Below, piece by piece: positions 16,485-26,430 of a stretch of DNA of 64,000 nucleotides. The notes under the pieces are model-generated. The model was not told the origin of the DNA. It did no database searches and saw only the letters and a program-made list of their open reading frames with translations. How positions within the stretch are numbered: position 1 is the first letter of the stretch; every line of letters starts with the position of its first letter. A program made the position numbers and the translations under genes. Source of the DNA: Adineta vaga (lineage: Eukaryota > Rotifera); the NCBI GenBank assembly GCA_021613535.1, contig CP075495.1:13826001-13890000 (forward strand), in the 5' to 3' direction.

Positions 16485-19400
16485 ATGGTGACTGTGATAG
16501 AAGATAAAGATGAATTAATAACATCTGCTCATAACGGTGTACCTACCGGTTCGAGTGATATTGAACGACCATCTTATTATATCAAAGATTATCAAGAAGT
16601 AAAATACAGCGAATATTTATTTTTTTCAGTTCAAAATTTAAATTTTGTATAATTTAGGTGAACTTTCATCGATCACCGTCATGTAAACCTTTACCGGAAA
16701 ATTTATCGAAAATAAATCAAGATGAAAAAATGAAATCTTCCGTAAGTTATCGAACATCTATTGTTATTCAAGTAGCTATCTCAAGGACAAAAGGTTTGGA
16801 AATGTCAACAGACACACCCACACCCTTCAGACTTAATTTTGAAGTTGAAAAAAAAACCTTTCTCATTTTTTTTTTGCTGTATAATTAGATCAAAGGCACA
16901 TTTTATGTGCAAATCGATGCAATTGAATCGCACAATTTCTTGCTAATAATCAGCCAATCGAACAAACAAATGTCAATAATTCTCTACTTTTAACATTAAC
17001 CGATGGTGTCATCACTGTTAAAGGTCTTACAATTGATGAAATTCCTGATTTAAAGTATAAGAAATGATTTTTTAACAACCAAAATAAATATTCAATCTTT
17101 GTTTAGTTTGAATATAAAACCCGGTTCTAAATTATTATTAACTGGTGTAATATCCATTGAAGATGGTTTATTACAATTAACATATGACAATACACGTTTT
17201 CAATATGGTAGTAACACATATCCTCGACCACGATCAGCCTATCGAGTAAATATTCTTCTTTTTTTGCGAAACATTCATCTTCAAATGAATGATATTTGAA
17301 TTCTAAAATCGAAAAAATACGACAAGACATAACATTCTATTCTGATTATTTCAGGGTCGTGGAGGTGGATCTTATCGACCATCATATGAAGGACGACGTA
17401 AGTCTTCAATTGATATTCTTCCATAGGTTATATATACATTTTCATTGTTAGGTGGTGGGAATAGTAGTACTACACGATATGATAATGATGATAATGATTC
17501 AAATTTTCTTAAACGACCACCACCAAAAACGACATTGATGGATTTTATGCCTTTACGGAAAAATTCTAATGATACAAAACAAACCATTGATAATGATAAT
17601 CAAAAAGTAAAGGAACGTTATGAGAATAAACGTCGAAATCCATCGGAACAATATCATAAAACAAATAATGGTGTTCATACAACGAATTCGAATCATTATT
17701 ATCCGCAATCAAATACGAATAATAATTATTATTCCGAACAAATCATTTTCCAAACAGATGGAACCAACGAACAATTGGATCCTGAAGATGATCCATCGCA
17801 TTTAAATTATCGTGAAAGAAGGAATCCTTTACCACCTAGGTATGTTTATTTTCTTTTTTGTTTCTATTGAGATTGTTCGAAATATTCATGACATTTAATA
17901 ATATCAAGGTTTTCTTTTTAAAAGACTTTTAACTAAGAAAAAGAAAACTACGATCTTATCAATGTCAATGTGCTTTTAATAATTTAACAAATATAAAATA
18001 CTAATCTATTGGAATCGACATTTGACATGTGTAAAGTAATTATTGTCGTAATATGAGAAGGACATAGTCTTTCAATGAATTTTTAATAAGAAATGATTTC
18101 TAAGCACTAATTACTTTGAATTATTATTATTCATGGATATAATCATTTTCTTCTTGATAGACTTCAACGTGCTCAAGAAGAACGTACTCGTCGAAATACG
18201 AATCGTTATTATGATGAATCGATCATTTTATCAGGTGGTGAATTAAATGGTACTTATCGTAATGGTACAGCAAATAATCATTCATTGTCTTCCTCATCAT
18301 CATTTTCACGACGTCCTGATCAATCGACATATATATCCAATGGTCAACAACATCAAGCAACTCTTAATTTTGTCCCGCATGCAAATATGCTTGCAGCTGT
18401 TAATGGTTCAACTCAACCTCATCTTGCTTATTTTCAAACAAATGCAGGTCCTCTAACGTACAATATGTCTGGTATTCCAAATCCATCATTTCATAATCAA
18501 CCACCATCACTTGCTTCTTCATATTGTTATGGACCTCCATATGCATCTCCGACGTATCTTCCAGCAACAGTTTCAAATGGTATCGATGAAGATTCAAAAC
18601 TATTTAATAATCAATCAGGTACACAAACAAAGTTATTGATTGATGAAAATGAAAATCAAACAACAACAACAACAACAACAACAATAGGCGAATCTCAACA
18701 AACTGATAATACGACGACTAATGATACAGAAAATCAATCTCAAGCATTAGCAAATGAACAAAAAGTTGTTTCATCGTCATCATCATCCAATGATGGAAAT
18801 AATACTTCTCAACAAGATACTACAGAACAAAACGAAGAGAAACGTCGAGATACACATCCAGTATGTTTAATATTAAGAAAAAAAAATGATTTTTCTGAAA
18901 AAAAATTACTTTTTCTTAGAATCCACGGCCACGTTGGAGAGTAAATGATGTATGTTTTGCTCGTTGGAGTGAAGATCGAGAAGTAAATTATAAACAATCT
19001 GTTTGAGAAATATATTTGGATTGATATTTTCTAGTTTTATGTTGCAACAATTGTTCAAATTCAACCTCCGTATTGCACTGTAGTATTTCGTGATTACAAT
19101 ACTTATGATCAAGTACATTTTGGTGATTTAAAAATATTACCACGCGATCAACAATATGTATGTAAAGAAGAGTTTTTTTTCTTTTTTATATTGATCGTTT
19201 TCGATATTTTTCTCTTCACTTTCTTTTAGTATCCAACGGCTCAACCATTAATAGGTCCGTCATCGAATTTGAATCCTCTGGCAGCTAATGTATATTTTCC
19301 ACCACGAACTGATTATTATCCTTCAACAATGGATGGTTGTATAATGATGCCAGAAGCTCCACCTTTTCCGTTCAATTCTTCAGGTACATTATATATGTGT

Positions 19401-19799
19401 CCACCAATGATATCATCTATTTCACGTTCAAATCGATATCATCCTCAAGATAATTCATCTTTTCAACCATCGAATCGACGTCATGAAAATGGAATTACTG
19501 ATACAAATACAACAATAAATTCATCTTCATCGCCAAGTAAAGATTCTAATGATACAAGTATTATTGATTCAACTACAACTTCAGTTGATGATAATCAACA
19601 ACAAGATCTACCATCGACGACAGATCAAATTCGATTATGTTCAATTGCTGATGTACCTTTAACACTAGTCACAAAAGATGAAGATCGAGAACGTAGTACA
19701 AGTACAGAAAGTCTAACAAGTAGCCGATACGATGAACAACAATCAATTAATGAAGAAGAAAAACCAGACAGAAATTCCATCGTTAACAACGATAGTTAA
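16485..19799 (+). CDS. TDRD3: TDRD3-like Tudor-domain protein without a visible UBA domain
   Basis: Ten exons: 16485-16598, 16658-16771, 16954-17054, 17107-17245, 17355-17397, 17452-17839, 18161-18860, 18920-18982, 19035-19157, 19230-19799; about 784 residues. The N-terminal OB-fold region has TSIVIQVAISRTK, SLLLTLTDGVITVKGL and NLNIKPGSKLLLTGVISI, matching TDRD3/RMI1. Next come an RG-rich piece, TTLMDFMPLRKN (like the DFLESK motif) and RRNPLPPRLQRAQEERTRRN, a candidate exon-junction-complex-binding motif. The Tudor domain is VNDVCFARWSEDREFYVATI plus CTVVFRDYNTYDQVHFGDL. TDRD3 reads methylarginine and scaffolds topoisomerase 3-beta. No UBA domain is visible between the OB fold and Tudor. The exon 2-3 junction is uncertain: the acceptor that would keep all of VAISRTK leads into an in-frame TGA near 16920, so I used an internal donor at 16772. 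Confidence 0.82.
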
Positions 19800-20795
19800 T
19801 TTAACATATATGCAAATGAAAAAAAGCAAGAGAGGGCGATAACATATACATGATTGTCTTTTTTTGTTAACGTTTGGATAGTAATATACATATATCGTAC
19901 ACGCACTCATATATAAAACATATTTACAGTGAGGATCTTCTTCTTCTTCTTTTTCTTGTTCTGTTCTCTATTTTTTATTTCATTCTTTCTTTCAATGTAT
20001 TAGAAAAAAAAAACTTTAAAAAAAACGTGTTCTACTTTTCTTTCTTCTCTTGTTGATACTCATTCATTGTTCTTTCGCTTTAATGTGTTCATCGTGCTCT
20101 CTTTCTCTCTCTCTCTTTCTTTCTGTTGTTTCTGCGTGCACGTACATAGTATTCACATTATTTGTTATTTGTTTCTCATTCAAACGCATTGACATGTATG
20201 TGCTTATTTATTTACTCCTTGTAAATGCTTCCCTATTCTTTCGATCATTTGTTTGTTTTTTCTTTTCATTTCTTTGAGCCTAATCTATATGAAAAAGGGA
20301 GCTTAACAAGCAACAACAGCAATTGAACAGAGAAAGAAAGAAAGAGAGCAAGAAGTTTTGTTTCTCTGTGTATCCTTTTTTTTCTGGTGTTTTTGTTTTG
20401 GAGGAAAAAAAAGAAAAGAAAAGTCCACGCATATACACATTATGCTTTTTTTTATTTGTGATGTGCGATTGTTGTTATTTGTTTTATTTTCTGGTGACGA
20501 TACCATGATGCTCTCTTGTGTGGCATGTGTGATTCTGTTTTCTTCTTCTTCTTTGTGTGTACATGAGTGTTCTCACATTATTATTACTGTTGCTATTACT
20601 ATTGTATCGCGTGTATGCATGTTTCTCTCTCTCTGTTTTGTTTCATTTTTTTATGATTATTATTATCATCATCATCATTCAAAAAAAAGAATAAGAAAAC
20701 TGAAACTGGTTTTTAAACAAGAACATATCTCGATCGATCTCTTTCTTTCTTTTTTGTTTTCTTTTTCTTTTCCTTTTATAATTATTTTATAGACA
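19800..20795. promoter_or_regulatory. TACC upstream region with CT-rich tracts
   Basis: About 1 kb between TDRD3-like and TACC, dominated by pyrimidine tracts (CTCTCTCTCTCT near 20101-20117, TTTCTTT runs throughout). The open frames here are low-complexity artefacts. An acceptor-like TTTTATAG ends at 20792, four bases before the TACC ATG, so TACC probably has a spliced 5' UTR or receives a trans-spliced leader. Confidence 0.45.
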
Positions 20796-23380
20796 ATGAC
20801 AGATATCAATGCAGTGGATATTCATTCGGCATCATCATATAGTCATGATGATGAGCATGAGAATACGAATAATAATAATTCATATCTATTGAATCAAAGT
20901 AATGTACCAATGGATATTGATGTTGATGATCAAATCATAACATCATCATCACCATCACCACCACCACCATCAACAACAAAAACGAATGGATATAGATTAT
21001 CAGATTCAATTGAGAATGGAACGAATGATAAACACGAGGAAAAAGATGTTTTTCATCTTGGGTAAAGAATATAAATATATCTATTCAAAATCTACGGTTG
21101 ATAATTCTTTTTTCTTGTAGAAATCCTGTTTTAAATAAATCATTCGATGTTTTACCACAAATAAAAGATGACACTATTCCTACAGTTGATTCTATTGTAG
21201 ACAACACTGTAAGTGAGTTTTTCTCTTTTATTTCCTGTATCAAATGAAATATTAAAGAATAACAAAAAGAAACTCATCTCTGAGGTATTTCTCTTTCTTA
21301 TTTTTTTATAGGGTGAGATCAGCAATTCACTTGATACAACAGTTGAATTACCAACTAATGAATTAAATGAAAAACTTTCTCGTATGATTTTTCTATTTTG
21401 AATCTTTCTTTAAAAGAACTCATTTTGATTCTATTTTAAAGAACATCATACATCAAATTTTATGAATAATAATATCGATACACCAACAAGTATTCAACCA
21501 CTTTTACCCAATCAATTTTCACGTGAGTAAAACTAATTTCAATGTCTTCAAATTGATAATGATTATTTCTTTAGTTGAATATCCATATGTTATTCCTCAA
21601 CCACAAGAAAATATTCCATCTCCATCATCACCACCAAATTCTCTTGAGTCAATGACAGCATTGACAAAAAATATGAAATTAAATGCAATAAAGACATCAG
21701 AAGGACAAGGTTATCTATTGAAATGAAAATTTTCATTATAAAATTTTCTCTTTTCTTTTTGTTTCATTGTAGAACCATTAACACCAATGTTCAACACAGA
21801 GAAAACATTTGATACGAATACATTTGTTTTAAAAAAGAAAGAACGACGTAAACCGACAACGCCAGCTACTGAAACTAGTTTCAATGCTGTATGTTTTTCT
21901 TATCTCATAATAAATATTCAAGACATGAAGTTATTTTTTTGTTAGCTTACAGAAGATACGACACCAGATTTGTGCAATAAACAATCACCGCTCAATACAT
22001 CAACAACGTCATTGGATGCAGTTACAACCTCTCGAGCACCGACGATAAATTCAACTCCATCACAACAACCCACGATGGATCCCATACGAATCATGTAAGA
22101 GTCATAGACTACTCGCATTTTTTTTCCTCTCGTTCTCTTATTTCTTTTTACCAATCGACGCGCCTCCGAACGAACGAGAGAAAAAACTTTGTTTTTCTTT
22201 CTTTTTTCCTCTTGCTTAATGTCCATACGTTGGCAGATCATCATTTGCTCGTGTCAGTAGTCCTCCGTAGTTTTTTTCTCCACTCAAAATACACCATGTC
22301 GACACTATTGAATACTGATGACGAAATCAATAATATAACAGATCAGTTGACTTCATTGCCGAGTATTTCATCAACAACAACATCATCTATACTTGATGAA
22401 GAACAATTTCATCCAAAAGATATTAATACAAATTCCTTACATGATTTCTTAAATACAGAAAAAACAATTTTTCAACCACCATCATCAACAATAACGACGA
22501 TGACAACAACAACAACAACGAACGAATCTGATATGATTAAAAGTTTGATAATGAATCATGAAAATCCCATGGAAAAATCGACATTATTTCGTTCGTTAAT
22601 CGAACATACTGAACCAACAGTAAATGCTCAACAATTAACAGAACATTTTTCACTTTCTGAACAAGAACAAAAACGTTCGAAAACCGATCATATTAATGAA
22701 CATCTTTTACGTCCATTTAGTGAATGTGTTGAACAATATTATCGTATACTTTATCGTGTATGCGAATGTACAGAAGAATTAAAACATGAATTACGACAAG
22801 TTAAAAATGAACGAGATCAAATGAGTGAAGATTTGATCAATGCTGAAAATGCCTATGCCGATGTCAAAAAACGCAATGAGAAATTAAAATTAATCATCAA
22901 TGAACATAAAATGGTTTGTTTAAAACAGCAAATGAAATTTCTATTGTCAAATTTTCTTTCTAGAATACAGAAACATTGAAACGTTTTTCAGAAGAATCAG
23001 TTCGTTATACAGAAGAACAAAAGCAAAAATATGCTGTTCTAAAACAACATGCACAAGAAAAATTAAATGAGTAAAACTAAATGAATATTTCAAGAAGAAA
23101 AAGAACAATAAATTTCATATTTATAGAGCTAATACTGAAATTGAACGATTAAGACGAACTCAAGCGTCTGAAATGGAAGGCGTACAAACACAATTACGTT
23201 ATGCTCAACTTCGTGTTCAATCACTTGAACAAGAAATGAAATCTGTTAAACAAGAATTAGAACAAAAGGTAAAAGAAGTCGACATGAATTTGTTCTTTAT
23301 TTTTTTCTTTCTTCTAGAAAAAAGAAAACATTGAATTAACAAATATTTGTGATGAACTCTTAGCAACTAATAAAAGATAG
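20796..23380 (+). CDS. TACC: TACC (transforming acidic coiled-coil) protein
   Basis: Eleven exons (20796-21061, 21121-21208, 21312-21381, 21442-21522, 21575-21709, 21773-21888, 21946-22094, 22271-22913, 22964-23070, 23127-23268, 23318-23380) join in phase to about 619 residues. The first half is acidic and disordered. The C-terminal 220 residues are a coiled coil (RPFSECVEQYYRILYRVCEC onward) ending LEQEMKSVKQELEQKKKENI and ELTNICDELLATNKR, the TACC-domain ending (KENEELTxICDELI). TACC proteins recruit XMAP215/ch-TOG to centrosomes and microtubule plus ends. The exon 7-8 junction is unusual: only the AG at 22269-22270 restores the frame. An in-frame ATG at 22295 just inside exon 8 could start a short isoform. 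SPCS3 begins 222 bp downstream. Confidence 0.88.
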
Positions 23381-23602
23381 TTATTCTTACTTTCGTTATT
23401 TTCTCATACACTCCATTTCAATATGTAATTTTTTCTCTCCTTTTATTATCTTCTTTTCTCTCATATACTGCTAGTCTCGTGTTTTTCTTTCTTTCTCTCT
23501 CTCTCTCTCTCTTTCTCGGTGTGTTCAAATATGTTAAACAAAACAACGGACAATGCTTATATTTGTAGATAAAACCTAACAAAAACACATATACACACTC
23601 AA
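23381..23602. promoter_or_regulatory. TACC-SPCS3 spacer with (CT)n tract and acceptor-like site
   Basis: 222 bp containing a (CT)n run near 23490-23516 and an acceptor-like TATATTTGTAG with AG at 23567-23568, 34 nt before the SPCS3 ATG. I see no AATAAA. This looks like a spliced-leader-type intercistronic spacer rather than a full terminator plus promoter. Confidence 0.45.
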
Positions 23603-24405
23603 ATGCATTCATTTCTTAGTCGATTGAATACTCTATTTGCTTTTACATTGTCTGTTCTTGCTGTACTTACTATTGGTGTATTTCTTTCGACATATCTTGA
23701 GGAATATCATGAAACGGTTTCAATTAGTGCTAATAAACCAATTGTGTAAGTCGAAAAGGAATGCTTTTTGTAAAACAATAATTGAAAATGTTTATTTTGT
23801 CTTTCAATAAAGAAAACATATGACGGATTTTTCTGCTAATCGAAAGAAGAATGATCTTGGAGTATTACAATTAAATTTAGATATGGGTAAGTCTTTATTG
23901 AATTGAATTGATCATTCTATTGAAATTATTTAGATCTTAATTCATTGTTTGATTGGAACGTAAAACAATTATTTTTATATTTGATTGCAGAATATGAAAC
24001 ACCATCAAATGTAAAGTCATAAATTTGTTAATAAATATTATTGATTCGAATGAAGATTCATTTAGAATTTAAATCAAGTCGTTCTCTGGGATAAAATAAT
24101 CAAAAGAGGTGAAAATGCTCGAATCGATGTGCGTGATATGGCAACAAAATATTATTTTTGGGATGATGGTGAACATCTTCGGTTAGTTGATTTCGTTTTC
24201 TTCTTATAAATTTTATCTATGCTCAACCAAAAACATTTTTTTTAATTTTAGATCAAATAATGTGACATTAACACTTGCATGGAATACTATTTCCAATGCT
24301 GGTCGTTTACTTCATACTCGTGCAAATGGTTCGACATCTTTTATATTTCCTGATCAATATGTGACTAGTCGTGTATCAACTGGTAAATCATCCGGCCAAG
24401 CATAG
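23603..24405 (+). CDS. SPCS3: signal peptidase complex subunit 3
   Basis: Five exons (23603-23745, 23813-23886, 23934-24010, 24066-24181, 24252-24405) join in phase to 187 residues; human SPCS3 has 180. It begins [20 protein letters not shown], the single membrane anchor near the N-terminus. The luminal domain has [35 protein letters not shown] and [18 protein letters not shown]. The NVTLTLAWN block carries the conserved N-glycosylation sequon. SPCS3 is an essential accessory subunit that helps position substrates for the SEC11 protease in the ER. The short polar tail after FPDQYVTSR differs from vertebrates. TIMM10B starts 179 bp downstream on the same strand. Confidence 0.95.
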
Positions 24406-24584
24406 GATAAAGCTTGATTTTGTTTTTTGTTTTCTTTGTTTGTTTGTTCGTGTTCGATTGTTATGGATGTTAGAAAACGAAAAGAAAAGAATAACCGGTT
24501 TTATCAATATGAAATATCTAAATATTCAAAAAGAATATTATGCCAACTTCTTTCTCTACAATCTAGATTATTAAAGGGAAATTC
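24406..24584. promoter_or_regulatory. SPCS3-TIMM10B spacer with acceptor-like site
   Basis: 179 bp, T-rich, without AATAAA. It ends in a strong pyrimidine tract and AG (CTTTCTCTACAATCTAG, AG at 24565-24566) 18 nt before the TIMM10B ATG. This is the arrangement expected of a trans-splice site between two cistrons, although a cis-spliced 5' UTR remains possible. Confidence 0.5.
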
Positions 24585-25005
24585 ATGGCTGCAGAAGAAC
24601 AGATTGTAAGTTTCGATGATTGTATTTGTTAAAGAAGAATATAAATAATTTCATCTGTATTTATCTTAGTTTCGAGAATTTCTTGAAACTTACAATCGAA
24701 TTGTTGAAGAATGTTTTAATCGATGTGTTTATACATTTAATTATCGATATTTAATTGAAGATGAAGTATGTAGAGAATATGTTGTTTTTTTGACGAAAAA
24801 TCATTACAAAAGGAACAAAATTTAGATTGATTGTGCATCACGTTGTACATCAAGATTTGTGAATTATAATCAACGAATGGCGATGAATTTTGCGACAATT
24901 CAAGCGAAAAAAATGATCGATATGCAAGAACAAGCTGAAGCACAACAGCAAGATTCATTACCTACGATTGCTAATCCACTGAATGAAAATTCTACACCTT
25001 CTTGA
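24585..25005 (+). CDS. TIMM10B: small Tim protein, TIMM10B/Tim9b-like
   Basis: Three exons (24585-24605, 24670-24765, 24826-25005) join in phase 0 to 98 residues. It contains the small-Tim fold: FREFLETYNRIVEECFNRC, then IDCASRCTSRFVNYNQRM, giving the twin CX3C motifs (CFNRC and CASRC) that form two disulfides in the intermembrane space. FREFLxxYNRxxExCFxRCV matches TIMM10B better than TIMM9 or TIMM10. TIMM10B attaches the TIM9-TIM10 chaperone to the TIM22 carrier translocase. A Q/E-rich tail follows. The first exon codes for only seven residues. Confidence 0.9.
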
Positions 25006-25282
25006 TCAATTTGTTTTGTTTCGTTTTCTTAGGAAATATATATCAAATTTTCTAACACAAAAAAAGAGAAAAAGAAAAATATTTCGTTTATAATCATTTG
25101 TATGAACAAAGATGTTCGAAGATGAAGAATATCGCATTCAAATCAATTAAATGTCTTGTTTTCTCAAGCTTAAGCTATTCACCTATCTCTTTTATTTACA
25201 ATAATCACTCACAATCCATCTCTTTTGTCTTCTTTATACACTGAATGAAGAAAGGAATGATATCTGTATATATGTATGTTTA
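25006..25282. other. convergent 3' region
   Basis: 277 bp between the TIMM10B stop and the stop of the minus-strand histidine phosphatase. A+T-rich; no coding signal. Confidence 0.5.
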
Positions 25283-26430
25283 TCACGATTGTTTGGCAAG
25301 AATAGCATCGACAAATGTCCATGAATGTCTTTGTCCTTCGAGTATTGTCAATGAAAGATAATTGATTTTTTGTGCTATTTGAACTAATTCATTAGGTCGT
25401 GGTTCTGCACCAATTAATTGTCGAGTCAGGGTTTCTAAGGATGGTGCATGACCAATAAATAAAATTGTCATATCATTTGTATCATGTTTTGATAAAATTT
25501 GACGCATAACCAAATGTGATCGTTCATAATAATCGTATTCAGTTTCTTCTGTTGATAAAGACTTTTGTACACTATTATATGATGTTTCAACATTGAATCG
25601 ATTTAAAATGAGTTCATTTATTGACATAAAATGTGGTATAATGTCTTTATGCCATATACCACATTCAAATAGACCTAATTCAATACGAATTGGTATTAAT
25701 GTACGTAATTTCATTCCATCAAGTATAGCATCGGCTGTTTGAATACAACGTAATGATGGTGATGAATAACAATAATCAATACGAAGACCGGTACGACAAA
25801 GTGCTTCACCTAAATAAAGATAAACTAATATATATATATATACATATGAAAATGATTTGATTTGTCTATACCTGTTCGATATGAACGGATAAGGCCAAGT
25901 TCGGTTAATGGAGGATCATTGATATATTCTTGAAAACATTGTCGATATGGTAATGTTATTGGTAGATTTGTATGAAAACGTCGATAATTTCCTGTTTGAT
26001 CAAAAGCTTGAGAAAACCATGATTCACCAAAAAGAGCATCAACACGTTCAGCATGACGGATGATAACTAATTTCGTTTTTGCTCGTCGTTTTTGTCGAAC
26101 TTGTTGTGAAAGAGCACTTTCATTATTATTATCCACAGATAATTTTCTTTCAAAATTATATTCATGTTTTGCTGCTATAGGTACGAGAGTATCAATATCA
26201 TTTGTCGATAATTGTCGATCTCGATCTTTCATGCCACAAGATAAACAAGATGCACTTTTAAGTGCATCTAATGAACGCTGTCGACCAGTATTAAGCACTT
26301 TTGATAATGATTGACTACGTTGCAATGCTGATGGATTAGGATGGATAGGAGTTTTTGAGTCAAAACTAGGATCATATGAACCTTCAACTTGACCGAGAAA
26401 ACGATTGAGTAATTTTTGAAATGTAGACAT
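25283..26430 (-). CDS. UBASH3/STS-like histidine phosphatase without UBA or SH3 domains
   Basis: Two exons (25872-26430 and 25283-25809) join in phase to 361 residues. Residues 1-118 are polar and disordered. The catalytic domain begins TKLVIIRHAERVD (RHxE with the phospho-accepting His near residue 126), continues WFSQAFDQTGNYRRFHTNLP and DPPLTELGL, then SSPSLRCIQTADAIL (second Arg), LGLFECGIWH (catalytic Glu) and FIGHAPSLETL (second His near 305). All four catalytic positions are present. UBASH3 phosphatases remove phosphotyrosine from signalling kinases; invertebrate relatives act on other phosphoesters. UBA, 2H-phosphoesterase and SH3 domains of vertebrate UBASH3 are absent. RHAER rather than RHGER is seen. 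The intron is 62 bp with an (AT)n tract. Confidence 0.85.

Noticed and set aside
16860-16953. Treating the TGA near 16920 as selenocysteine
   Set aside because: No SECIS element was sought successfully, and TDRD3 is not a selenoprotein family; mis-splicing or another junction is more likely.
20050-20792. Several overlapping Ser/Phe/Cys-rich ORFs upstream of TACC
   Set aside because: Low-complexity CT/TTC tracts give long frames on both strands; no domain content.
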